In this document: piece after piece, positions 1-7,060 of the stretch
Position numbering within the stretch: the first letter of the stretch is position 1
Layout of the letters: every line of letters starts with the position of its first letter
Origin: RGIG4034 sp045628945
GTDB taxonomy: Bacteria; Bacillota; Clostridia; Lachnospirales; Lachnospiraceae
DNA length: 19,125 nucleotides
Direction of reading: 5' to 3'
Assembly (NCBI GenBank): GCA_045628945.1
Contig: JAZQQG010000044.1
Span: 1 to 19,125 of the forward strand
The notes under the pieces: generated by a model
What the model was told of the DNA's origin: nothing
The model's input: the letters and a program-made list of their open reading frames with translations, nothing else
Databases searched by the model: none
Made by a program: the position numbers and the translations under genes

Positions 1-186
1 GGCATTGCTTGACCTGCCGTTCCCGGCGCTACTCCCGGCATTGCTTGACCTGCCATTCCCGGCGCTACTCCCGGCATCGCTTGGCCTGCCATTCCCGGCG
101 CTACTCCCGGCATTGCTTGACCTGCCGTTCCCGTCGCTACTCCCGGCATTGCTTGACCTGCCGTTCCCGGCGCTACTCCCGGCATC
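1..186. repeat. 36-bp in-frame tandem repeat (5 full copies, continues off the left edge)
   Basis: Full units occupy 1-36, 37-72, 73-108, 109-144 and 145-180, followed by the first six bases of a sixth (181-186). Each plus-strand unit begins GGCATTGCTTGACC. Copies differ at only a few bases (for example T/C at unit position 6, A/G at 11, G/A at 19, G/T at 26). Because 36 is a multiple of three, gain or loss of units would keep the minus-strand frame open. There are no unique spacers between units, so this is not a CRISPR array. Confidence 0.95.
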
Positions 187-254
187 GCATTCATCATCTG
201 TCCGCTTCCTGTCTGATTCATAATCGGCTGATTCCCCTCTGTACTGTTCGCCAC
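1..254 (-). CDS. Hypothetical Pro/Gly/Ala/Met repeat protein, partial (C-terminus beyond left edge)
   Basis: No known family is recognised. The start is GTG at 254-252. A GGAGG ribosome binding site at 263-267 sits eight bases upstream, and an in-frame TAA (255-257) directly precedes the GTG, so the frame cannot begin earlier. About 24 polar residues (VANSTEGNQPIMNQTGSG...) lead into five perfect-length copies of a 12-residue unit, MPGVAPGTAGQA. Variation is small: T/M at unit position 8, one P-to-T change, and some silent changes. The frame is still open at base 1. Glycine spacing is 4-3-5, so this is not collagen Gly-X-Y. No signal peptide or membrane segment is visible in the 84 codons present. 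It lies 79 bp downstream of rho on the same strand with no convincing terminator between, so it may be co-transcribed. The repeat is probably a flexible low-complexity region ahead of a domain outside the window. The start and frame are well supported; the function is unknown. Confidence 0.72.
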   Translation of the reverse strand, partial: MANSTEGNQPIMNQTGSGQMMNAMPGVAPGTAGQAMPGVATGTAGQAMPGVAPGMAGQAMPGVAPGMAGQAMPGVAPGTAGQAM

Positions 255-333
255 TTACTGCACCTCCGCGAATTCGCTATCATCGAAGTAATTTGATTTC
301 TAAAACAAATTCATTGCAAAAACAAATGGATTC

Positions 334-1734
334 CTAAAATAAATGCTTCTCCACCACACGAATAAACTCTCGATTGTCCCGTGTTTTTTTGAACATATCC
401 AGAATCTTATCCACTGCCTCGTCCGGTTTCAAACCGTTAATGGCACGACGCATCACATTCATGGCATTCTGTTCCTCGCCATCTAAAAGAAGATCCTCTC
501 GACGGGTACCGGACTTCGCAATGTCAATCGCCGGGAAGATTCTCTTCTCGGAAAGCTTACGATCCAGCACCATCTCCATGTTACCGGTTCCCTTGAATTC
601 CTCGTAGACCACATCATCCATCTTACTTCCGGTATCCACCAATGCCGTCGCCAGAATCGTAAGGCTTCCGCCACCGCGCATATTGCGGGCAGCACCGAAG
701 AATCGCTTCGGCATATAGAGCGCGGCAGGATCCAAACCACCGCTTAACGTACGTCCGGAAGGCGGAACAGTCTGGTTGTAAGCACGCGTCAGACGCGTAA
801 TGCTGTCCAACAGAATCATTACATCCTTACGATGCTCCACAAGACGTTTCGCACGCTCGATTACCATCTCGGATACTCTTTTGTGATGCTCCGGCAGCTC
901 ATCGAAGGTCGAATAGATGACCTCCACATTCGGTCCCTCAATGGCCTCACGGATATCGGTAACCTCCTCGGGACGCTCATCAATCAATAAAATAATCATA
1001 TGGACTTCCGGATTGTTACGCTGTACCGACTTCGCGACTTCCTTAAGAAGCGTCGTCTTACCGGCTTTGGGCGGAGATACAATCATACCTCTCTGGCCCT
1101 TACCGACCGGGCTCATCAAGTCCATAACACGCATGGCAACGGATGCACCGGGTACCTCCAGGCGAAGTCGTTCGTCCGGGAAAATCGGCGTCATATCCTC
1201 AAAATTCGTTCTTCTGGTTGCCACCTCAGGCGGGAATCCGTTTACCTTTTTTAAGTATAACATTGCCGCAAACTTATCGGTGGGGCCCTTCACACGGGTG
1301 TTGCCCTCGACAATGTCTCCCGTCTTTAAGTTAAAACGACGAATCTGGCTGGGGGATACATAGACATCGTTCTCCCCGGGAAGATAGTTCGCACAACGAA
1401 TGAAACCATATCCGTCCGTCAATACTTCCAGGATTCCGGATGCCACCACGCCGCTGTCCAGTTCCGCCAGTTTCTCTTCCGGCTTAACCTCCGGTTTCAC
1501 ATTTTCCGCCGGCTTCTGCGCGTCGCTGCTCTTCTCCGCCTCCGGCTTGTCATTATTATAAGTCAATACCGGCTTCGGCTCGACTTCCTTCCCCGAGGCC
1601 TTGTCCTTCTCGTCCTCCGCAAGCATTGCCTCCACGAGGTCTGCCTTCTTCATCGTCGAAGCCCCTTTAATTCCTCTTACTTTCGCAATTGCCTTCAAAT
1701 CTGCGAGTGCCAATGACTCATATTTCTCTCGCAT
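334..1734 (-). CDS. rho: Transcription termination factor Rho
   Basis: Hexameric RNA-dependent ATPase helicase that terminates transcription of untranslated RNA; cytoplasmic, 466 aa. The start ATG at 1734 follows AGGAGG with a 6-base spacer. The frame stays open for 38 codons upstream, but there it overlaps the likely promoter and has no good ribosome binding site. Rho N-terminal helical domain about residues 1-45 (LADLKAIAKVRGIKG). Residues about 46-95 form a Lys/Glu/Pro-rich linker longer than in E. coli Rho. The OB-type RNA-binding domain includes DGYGFIR (107-113) and DVYVS (123-127). The ATPase core has Walker A PPKAGKT (221-227), LLIDERPEE (249-257) and Walker B LLDSITRLTRAYN (308-320). 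The Lys/Thr, DER and Asp-Ser...Arg residues that contact bicyclomycin in E. coli Rho appear conserved, so sensitivity is inferred. The leader is about 100 nt long, compatible with autoregulation, which is not shown here. Confidence 0.98.
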   Translation of the reverse strand: MREKYESLALADLKAIAKVRGIKGASTMKKADLVEAMLAEDEKDKASGKEVEPKPVLTYNNDKPEAEKSSDAQKPAENVKPEVKPEEKLAELDSGVVASGILEVLTDGYGFIRCANYLPGENDVYVSPSQIRRFNLKTGDIVEGNTRVKGPTDKFAAMLYLKKVNGFPPEVATRRTNFEDMTPIFPDERLRLEVPGASVAMRVMDLMSPVGKGQRGMIVSPPKAGKTTLLKEVAKSVQRNNPEVHMIILLIDERPEEVTDIREAIEGPNVEVIYSTFDELPEHHKRVSEMVIERAKRLVEHRKDVMILLDSITRLTRAYNQTVPPSGRTLSGGLDPAALYMPKRFFGAARNMRGGGSLTILATALVDTGSKMDDVVYEEFKGTGNMEMVLDRKLSEKRIFPAIDIAKSGTRREDLLLDGEEQNAMNVMRRAINGLKPDEAVDKILDMFKKTRDNREFIRVVEKHLF

Positions 1735-1843
1735 ACACTTCCTCCTATCCGATATAAGTTTTTCGCCCATGGATTGCTTTACTGAAACGTAAATGTTGAT
1801 ATTAAGAATCGAAAAAAGAACAAAAATAACTTTGATAGGTTTA

Positions 1844-1852
1844 ATCATAACA
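1844..1852 (-). promoter_or_regulatory. Candidate extended -10 promoter for rho
   Basis: On the minus strand TGTTATGAT is an extended -10 (TGn + TATGAT). A TTGACA lies at 1859-1864, but only 9 bp separates it from the -10, so it is not a standard -35 partner. Initiation would fall near 1837, giving a leader of roughly 100 nt before the rho ATG. A perfect TATAAT also occurs on this strand at 1926-1931 without a convincing -35. Both are assigned by eye only. Confidence 0.4.
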
Positions 1853-1906
1853 CATCCCTGTCAAAAAATCATCCTTTTTTGCGCAAATTCTTCGGCGAAT
1901 TCGCGG

Positions 1907-1933
1907 TTGCCAAAATCTGCTACCTATTATAAA
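1907..1933 (+). promoter_or_regulatory. Candidate promoter for the malic enzyme unit
   Basis: TTGCCA (1907-1912) is followed after 15 bp by TATAAA (1928-1933), about 55 bp before the malic enzyme ATG. The spacer is shorter than ideal. The 1735-1989 gap separates divergent rho and malic enzyme and holds no gene. Besides these promoter elements it contains a 10-bp palindrome GCGAATTCGC at 1895-1904, just upstream of this -35. Confidence 0.35.
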
Positions 1934-1989
1934 ATGAGAAAGAATCAATGAAATTTTGGCCGAAAGGCTATCGATATGGAGGAACAGAC

Positions 1990-3141
1990 ATGACAAACAA
2001 CGAAAAAGCACTGATGCTTCATGACGAATGGAAGGGCAAGATTGAGACCGTTGCCAAGTCCAAAGTAAAGTCCAGAGAAGATCTTGCACTTGCTTACACC
2101 CCCGGTGTTGCAGAGCCCTGTAAGGTAATCGCCGAGAATCCCGACGATGCATACAAATACACCTGGAAGTCCAATACCATTGCCGTAGTCAGCGACGGTA
2201 GTGCCGTTCTCGGCCTCGGTAATATCGGCCCCTTAGCCGCTATGCCGGTTATGGAAGGAAAAGCCGTTCTCTTCAAGGAATTCGGTGGTGTCAATGCCGT
2301 TCCGATCTGTCTCGACACCCAGGATACCGAAGAGATTATCAAAGCCGTTACCTATCTGGCTCCTACCTTCGGCGGTATCAACTTAGAGGACATCTCCGCT
2401 CCCCGTTGTTTCGAGATTGAGAGACGTCTGAAGGAAACCCTCCCGATTCCCGTATTCCATGACGATCAGCACGGTACCGCAATCGTAGTACTTGCCGGTA
2501 TCATCAATGCGCTTAAGATTGTCAAAAAAGAACCTGCAGCCTGCAAGGTAGTCGTAAACGGTGCCGGTGCCGCAGGTGTTGCAATCTCCAAGTTATTAAT
2601 GACCTACGGTTTCAAGAACGTAATTCTTTGCGACCGTACCGGTATTATCAGCAAGAATCGTGATAACTTGAACTGGTCCAAGAAAGAGATGGCTGAGATC
2701 TCCAATCCCGAGAACATCACCGGTACCCTGGCAGATGCCATTCCCGGTTCCGATATTTTCATCGGTGTATCCGCACCGAACTCTTTAACACAGGATATGG
2801 TTCGTTCCATGAATAAGGACGCAATCATCTTCGCCATGGCCAATCCCGTTCCCGAGATTATGCCGGATGAAGCAAAGGCCGCAGGTGCCCGCATCGTAGG
2901 AACCGGTCGTAGCGACTTCCCGAACCAGGTCAACAACGTCATTGCTTTCCCCGGAATCTTCCGTGGTGCCCTGGAGGGTCGTGCTCCCCAGATTACCGAA
3001 GAGATGAAACTTGCTTCCGCTCTTGCCATTGCCGCTCAGGTATCCGACGAAGAGTTAAATGAGGATTACATCCTTCCCGAAGCGTTCAACCCTCATGTAG
3101 CAGATGCGGTTGCCGCAGCTGTCAAAGCGCTGATTAAGTAA
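1990..3141 (+). CDS. NAD(P)-dependent malic enzyme, short bacterial type
   Basis: Oxidatively decarboxylates L-malate to pyruvate and CO2 while reducing NAD(P)+; a soluble enzyme linking C4 acids to pyruvate. 383 aa, the usual length for the short bacterial class, with no C-terminal phosphotransacetylase-like domain. The start ATG at 1990 has GGAGGA ending about eight bases upstream; the open frame extends 14 codons further without a better site. N-terminal malic domain: LAYTPGVAEPC (33-44, with the catalytic-type Tyr36), EGKAVLFKEFGG (89-100, general-base Lys region), and metal-binding acids in NLEDI (131-135) and HDDQHGT (157-163). Rossmann domain: GAGAAG (191-196). An Asp follows the second strand (VILCDRTG), which leans toward NAD over NADP but does not decide it. 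It is first in a plus-strand run with the radical SAM and DUF4364 genes. Confidence 0.96.
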   Translation: MTNNEKALMLHDEWKGKIETVAKSKVKSREDLALAYTPGVAEPCKVIAENPDDAYKYTWKSNTIAVVSDGSAVLGLGNIGPLAAMPVMEGKAVLFKEFGGVNAVPICLDTQDTEEIIKAVTYLAPTFGGINLEDISAPRCFEIERRLKETLPIPVFHDDQHGTAIVVLAGIINALKIVKKEPAACKVVVNGAGAAGVAISKLLMTYGFKNVILCDRTGIISKNRDNLNWSKKEMAEISNPENITGTLADAIPGSDIFIGVSAPNSLTQDMVRSMNKDAIIFAMANPVPEIMPDEAKAAGARIVGTGRSDFPNQVNNVIAFPGIFRGALEGRAPQITEEMKLASALAIAAQVSDEELNEDYILPEAFNPHVADAVAAAVKALIK

Positions 3142-3156
3142 TCCGTTGGTTTCTCT

Positions 3157-3186
3157 TATGGGCATGGTCGCAAGGCTATGCCCATA
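3157..3186 (+). other. Inverted repeat between malic enzyme and the radical SAM gene
   Basis: A perfect 9-bp stem, TATGGGCAT (3157-3165) with ATGCCCATA (3178-3186), encloses a 12-nt loop, and further wobble pairs are possible. It begins 16 bases after the malic enzyme stop. The following sequence (TTCTATTG) is only weakly T-rich, so it may be a partial terminator, an mRNA-processing site or a stabilising 3' structure. Confidence 0.5.
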
Positions 3187-3214
3187 TTCTATTGATTCGC
3201 AAGGAGTCACGAAC

Positions 3215-4159
3215 GTGTCCCACACCTTTCCCTACTACTCGGCCGACGCCTATCTGAAGGAGCGGTTCGGAGAGAAAATCTATAAGATTGCACTCAATGC
3301 GGGTTTTACCTGCCCGAATCGGGACGGGACCAAAGGGCATGGCGGTTGCGTCTACTGCTCCGAACTCGGAAGCGGGGAGTATGCTTCCGACCTAACCTCC
3401 TTCTCCGTCCATGACGCATTGGCCGAAGGACGTGCTCTTTTCGGTGAGAAAAAAACAGGTTCCCGCTATATTGCCTATTTTCAATCCTATACCAATACCT
3501 ACGCGCCTCCCCGGGTGCTGGATGCACTTTTCCGTGAAGCAATGGAGGAACCCGATGTCGTCGGCATAAGCATTGCAACCCGTCCGGACTGTGTAAACGA
3601 GGAATGCATCGACATGCTTGTGAAACTGATGCAAGAGTATCCCGAGAAACTTGTCTGGCTCGAGCTTGGCATTCAGACAATCCGTGATGATACCGCAGTG
3701 CGAATCAACCGCTGTTACCCTACCGCAATCGTGGAGAACCTGCTATCGCGTCTGTCCGAAGCGAACATTCCGGCCATTCTGCATTTCATTGTGGGATTGC
3801 CCGGCGAAACCGTTGCGGACTTATACGAAGATATTGGTTATGTAAACCATTTGATTCAGCAAAAAGTTTCCATTTTCGGAATCAAACTCCACATGCTTCA
3901 CGTCATTGCCGGCACGACACTGGCCGCCCACCCGGAATGGTATCCGACCCTTACGCAGGACGAATACACGGACGCCATCGTGGGTGCCCTTGCAAGGCTG
4001 CATCCGAGTGTGACGGTCCATCGTCTCACCGGTGACGGCCCCCGTTTACAGACCCTTGCTCCGAAGTGGAGCCTGAACAAAAGAAGTGTACTCAACGACA
4101 TTCATCGCAAATTATCCACCCGCAGGATTACCCAGGGGTGCTATCAGGAGGAATTATGA
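3215..4159 (+). CDS. TIGR01212-family radical SAM protein (YhcC/YtqA-like)
   Basis: Radical S-adenosylmethionine protein of the YhcC/YtqA type, cytoplasmic. The reaction is not established in general and cannot be read from the sequence. The GTG start at 3215 follows AAGGAG (3201-3206) by eight bases and gives 314 aa with the usual family N-terminus FPYYSADAYLKERFGEKIYK. A longer frame opening upstream (TTG at 3146) runs through the inverted repeat and lacks a ribosome binding site. Cluster-binding cysteines are C33, C45 and C48 in GFTCPNRDGTKGHGGCVYC, that is the wide CX11CX2C spacing of this family and not the common CX3CX2C. Later family blocks are visible: YFQSYTNTYAP, GISIATRPDC, WLELGIQT, HFIVGLPGET and KLHMLHVIAGT. 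The stop overlaps the start of the DUF4364 gene by ATGA, so translation of the two is probably coupled. Confidence 0.93.
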   Translation: MSHTFPYYSADAYLKERFGEKIYKIALNAGFTCPNRDGTKGHGGCVYCSELGSGEYASDLTSFSVHDALAEGRALFGEKKTGSRYIAYFQSYTNTYAPPRVLDALFREAMEEPDVVGISIATRPDCVNEECIDMLVKLMQEYPEKLVWLELGIQTIRDDTAVRINRCYPTAIVENLLSRLSEANIPAILHFIVGLPGETVADLYEDIGYVNHLIQQKVSIFGIKLHMLHVIAGTTLAAHPEWYPTLTQDEYTDAIVGALARLHPSVTVHRLTGDGPRLQTLAPKWSLNKRSVLNDIHRKLSTRRITQGCYQEEL

Positions 4160-4677
4160 TCGGATCCACAGACCTCTTATACAAGCTTATGGTTCTCTAC
4201 ATGTTAAATCGCGTCTCCTTCCCTCTTACGAAAGCTCAGATCAGCGATTTCATGTTAGAAAAAGAATATACGAATTTCTTGACGCTTCAGACCGTCTTTG
4301 CGGAGCTGACCGCCGATTCCTTTGTAACGGAGGAAACCATCCGCAATCGAACCCTGCTTACGATTACCGAGGAAGGCCGTCAATCCTTATCCTTTTTTGG
4401 CAGCCGCATCGGTTCTTCCATCAAGCAGGACATTGAAGACTACCTCGCAGCAAATAAGCTCCGTATGCGAAGCGAGACCTCTGTTCAGGGAAACTACTAT
4501 CAGACCGCCACGAACGAATTCGTCGCAGAGCTCACCGCCAAGGAAAAAGAAACAACCATCGTCTCCCTGACACTGACCGTGCCGACGGAAGAGATGGCTG
4601 AGGATGTGTGCAATAATTGGCAAACCAAAAACGAAGAAATCTATCGGTACCTGACCGGAAGTCTGTTTGGGAAATAG
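4156..4677 (+). CDS. DUF4364 family protein
   Basis: 173-aa protein of the DUF4364 family, which is widespread in Clostridia and has no assigned function. The ATG at 4156 overlaps the preceding TGA (ATGA) and has AGGAGG 5 bases upstream, inside the end of the radical SAM gene. Residues about 1-75 look like a winged-helix module: LLYKLMVLYMLNRVSFPLTKAQIS, then a helix and a DSFVTEE...LLTITEEGRQ wing-like hairpin, similar in layout to PadR or MarR-type DNA-binding domains. The C-terminal half (QGNYYQTATNEFVAELTAKE...VSLTLTVPT) is predicted to be beta-rich. There is no signal peptide or membrane segment. A regulatory role is possible but inferred only from predicted fold. A GC-rich hairpin lies about 60 bp downstream. 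Confidence 0.9.
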   Translation: MIGSTDLLYKLMVLYMLNRVSFPLTKAQISDFMLEKEYTNFLTLQTVFAELTADSFVTEETIRNRTLLTITEEGRQSLSFFGSRIGSSIKQDIEDYLAANKLRMRSETSVQGNYYQTATNEFVAELTAKEKETTIVSLTLTVPTEEMAEDVCNNWQTKNEEIYRYLTGSLFGK

Positions 4678-4736
4678 GGTTGGGCTGTTCGTTTGCGAGA
4701 GGTTGCTTGGAATGGTGTAAGTATTTTTGTGTTCTT

Positions 4737-4778
4737 CCCGGCCCGTGGCCGGGCGGATGGCATTTTTCGGATGGCCGG
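4737..4778. other. GC-rich hairpin with alternative pairing arm in a convergent gap
   Basis: CCCGGCC (4737-4743) and GGCCGGG (4747-4753) form a perfect 7-bp stem with a 3-nt loop. A second GGCCGG at 4773-4778 could pair with the same left arm, and CGGATGGC is directly repeated at 4754-4761 and 4768-4775. Five Ts (4763-4767) lie about 10 bases after the stem, so it is not a textbook terminator. The 4678-4837 gap separates convergent genes and holds nothing else recognisable. Confidence 0.5.
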
Positions 4779-4837
4779 ATCATTCAAGCCATTTTCCATC
4801 TTTTATTCCTACTATCCCAATCGATACTGTTGCTTGT

Positions 4838-5635
4838 TCAAATGAATGTCCCAACAGCATCTCGAGTATCGTGCATTTTGCGAATATACCAATTGTATCC
4901 CTGAAACCGCAAGGTTTGCTTCTTTCCGCCAAAGATTGGATGAAGCGTCTGTTGCATCCACCTTCTCGCATCTATCAGTGAATCGGTTCCTGCCGCAATC
5001 TTTTCATTAACATTCGATTGAATCATCATAAAATCAACGAATTCCTCTTCCGAGAACTCATACTCGATTGAATAGTTCGTCTGTTTCTCCATCAGAAAAG
5101 TTTTGGACAGATGTTCCTGTGTCCAGATGGATTCTTGACGATATGGTTTCGGATATCTTACCAAATACTGCTCTTGATACCATTTCGTGTAGGCATCATT
5201 GCCCATCATTTGGTTAGTAATCCAGAAATCATAAACAATCAGATATCCCCCCGGCTTCAGTATCAGCGCCGCATTATCAAGAAAACGTTCTCGATCAATC
5301 CATTGAATCACGCCTGCCGCAGTGATGATATCATAAGGCGTTTCCGGAATTGGCGTTGCCTCGGCTTCGGCCACCATAAAACAATAGGAATCATCCTCAT
5401 GCATTTGATTGCATACGGCAATCATCTCCGAAGAAATGTCTGTACCCGTTACATGATCACACAAGAGTCTCAATGCCTTCGTAGACAGACCTGCACCACA
5501 TCCGACATCCAACCCGTTTGCCAGCCGCCGGATTCCGCAATCCTTACGAATCTCTTCCATTACGTCCCGGTGAAGCCAAGGCCGTTTGGCATATCCTTCT
5601 GCAATTCGCCGCGTATCAAATGACTTATGATTCAT
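4838..5635 (-). CDS. Class I SAM-dependent methyltransferase
   Basis: 265-aa soluble methyltransferase of the Methyltransf_11/UbiE-like fold; the substrate cannot be told from sequence. Motif I LDVGCGAG is at 42-49, the acidic ribose-binding residue is D66 in VTGTDIS, the post-motif strand YDIITAAGVIQWID is at 101-114, and LKPGGYLIVYDFW is at 126-138. The C-terminal part (YSIEYEFSEEEFVDFMMIQSN) resembles the substrate-cap region of small-molecule methyltransferases. The ATG lies 20 bases after the rarA stop. Its own ribosome binding site is poor; AAGGAG is about 24 bases upstream inside the rarA end, and a small GCCC/GGGC hairpin lies between. This suggests it depends on translation of rarA. 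It is the last gene of the DUF4250-rarA unit, and no disruption is visible. Confidence 0.9.
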   Translation of the reverse strand: MNHKSFDTRRIAEGYAKRPWLHRDVMEEIRKDCGIRRLANGLDVGCGAGLSTKALRLLCDHVTGTDISSEMIAVCNQMHEDDSYCFMVAEAEATPIPETPYDIITAAGVIQWIDRERFLDNAALILKPGGYLIVYDFWITNQMMGNDAYTKWYQEQYLVRYPKPYRQESIWTQEHLSKTFLMEKQTNYSIEYEFSEEEFVDFMMIQSNVNEKIAAGTDSLIDARRWMQQTLHPIFGGKKQTLRFQGYNWYIRKMHDTRDAVGTFI

Positions 5636-5655
5636 CCGTTTTTGCCCAACCGGGC

Positions 5656-6981
5656 CTACTTCTCCTTACTCTTTAACCACTTTAAATGGTCCTTAATCTT
5701 TTTCTCATAACCGATATCGCCCGGCTTGTAGAACGTTGTTCCCGTAAGCTCGTAGGGCAGGTACTGCTGGTCCACGTAGTGCTTATCATAATCGTGGGCA
5801 TACTTATATCCGGTGCCGTGGCCAAGCTTCGCAGCGCCCTTGTAATGGGCATCCTGCAGGTGTGCGGGAATCGGAAGATTACCGGTCTGCTCCACGGTAC
5901 TCATGGCCGCAAAGATGGCATTGCAAGCGGAATTGCTCTTCGGGGCACAGGCCACATAGGTCGCCGCCTGCGACAGAATAATCTGAGCTTCGGGCATACC
6001 GATTCGTTCCACGGCCAAAGAAGCATTCGTTGCCACAACCAATGCCTGGGGATCTGCATTTCCCACATCCTCTGATGCGCAAATCATGATACGTCTGGCA
6101 ATAAAAGCCACCTCTTCTCCCGCGCTTAACATCTTCGCCAGATAATAAACCGCGGCATCCGGGTCGGATCCCCGCATACTTTTGATAAAGGCCGATATAT
6201 TATCGTAATGATTATCTCCCGTCTTATCGTAACGAAGTACTCTTTTCTGAATACACTCGGAAGCAACCTCTCTGGTAATGTGGATGAGCCCGTCCTCGCT
6301 TCTTTCGGTCGTCATGACGCCAAGCTCAATCGCATTCAGCACATGTCTGGCATCACCGCCCGACACATCCGCAAGAAAGGCCGCCGCCTCCTCATCAATC
6401 ACCGCACGATACGCTCCCATTCCACGCTCGTCATCTTCCACCGCCTTATAAATCAGTTTCAGAATATCCTCCTGACTTAACGGACGTAATTCAAAGATCT
6501 GCGAGCGGGACAGTAATGCACCGTTTACTTCAAAGTAAGGATTCTCGGTCGTCGCACCGATTAAGGTAATGGTTCCGTCCTCCACAAAGGGAAGCAGGTA
6601 ATCCTGTTGTCCTTTATTAAAGCGATGAATCTCATCGATAAAAAGAATGGTCTTCTGACCATACATTCCCTGAGCATTCTTCGCTTTTTCAATGACCTCT
6701 TCCATATCCTTCTTGCCGGCTACGGTTGCATTGATCTGCGTAAAAGACGATTTTGTCGTATTGGCAATCACCTTGGCAAGGGTTGTCTTTCCGGTTCCGG
6801 GCGGTCCGTAGAAAATGACCGAGCCCAGCTTATCGGCCTGAATGGCACGATAGAGCAGCTTATCTTTTCCGACAATATGCTCCTGCCCCACCACCTCGTC
6901 TAAGGTTCTCGGGCGCATTCTTGCAGCTAAGGGTGATTCCTTTTCCATATTCGATTCTCTCATGTAAGAGAAGAGATCCAT
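5656..6981 (-). CDS. rarA: Replication-associated recombination protein A (RarA/MgsA AAA+ ATPase)
   Basis: AAA+ ATPase of the clamp-loader clade that acts at stalled replication forks with SSB and RecA; cytoplasmic. 441 aa, normal for the family. The ATG at 6981 follows GAGG with a seven-base spacer. Clamp-loader-type opening ARMRPRTLDEVVGQEHI (20-36). Walker A GPPGTGKT (59-66), Walker B ILFIDEIHRFNKGQQD (112-127), sensor I in GATTENPYFEVN. A helical lid and the MgsA C-terminal tetramerisation domain follow (SDPDAAVYYLAKML, ARRIMICASEDVGNADP, PEAQIILSQAATYVA). The gene follows DUF4250 by 79 bp and precedes the methyltransferase by 20 bp. It was once confused with recombination factors called YcaJ/YrvN; identity here is clear. 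Confidence 0.97.
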   Translation of the reverse strand: MDLFSYMRESNMEKESPLAARMRPRTLDEVVGQEHIVGKDKLLYRAIQADKLGSVIFYGPPGTGKTTLAKVIANTTKSSFTQINATVAGKKDMEEVIEKAKNAQGMYGQKTILFIDEIHRFNKGQQDYLLPFVEDGTITLIGATTENPYFEVNGALLSRSQIFELRPLSQEDILKLIYKAVEDDERGMGAYRAVIDEEAAAFLADVSGGDARHVLNAIELGVMTTERSEDGLIHITREVASECIQKRVLRYDKTGDNHYDNISAFIKSMRGSDPDAAVYYLAKMLSAGEEVAFIARRIMICASEDVGNADPQALVVATNASLAVERIGMPEAQIILSQAATYVACAPKSNSACNAIFAAMSTVEQTGNLPIPAHLQDAHYKGAAKLGHGTGYKYAHDYDKHYVDQQYLPYELTGTTFYKPGDIGYEKKIKDHLKWLKSKEK

Positions 6982-7060
6982 ATTCTATCCTCAATTCCCG
7001 CCAAAGCGCGTTACAATGCAATTACGCCATGCGTTCCAATCGTATTCCATCGTGGGTTGC

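Noticed and set aside
1..186. CRISPR-like array from the 36-bp periodicity
   Set aside because: Units are directly adjacent with no unique spacers, and the period is in frame with a coding region.
5..223. Plus-strand Leu/Pro-rich repeat frame (LDLPFPALLPA units)
   Set aside because: It starts at a weak TTG with no ribosome binding site and is the opposite-strand image of the minus-strand repeat gene, which has a strong GGAGG-GTG start.
917..1363. 148-codon plus-strand frame inside rho
   Set aside because: It is antisense to the well-conserved Rho ATPase region, with no ribosome binding site and no recognisable domain.
1735..1848. Longer Rho start with a hydrophobic, signal-like N-terminus
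   Set aside because: The upstream ATG lies in the likely promoter -10, has no ribosome binding site, and the ATG at 1734 has an ideal AGGAGG. Rho is cytoplasmic.
5111..5623. 170-codon plus-strand frame over the methyltransferase
   Set aside because: It is the antisense image of a clear SAM methyltransferase and has no recognisable domain.
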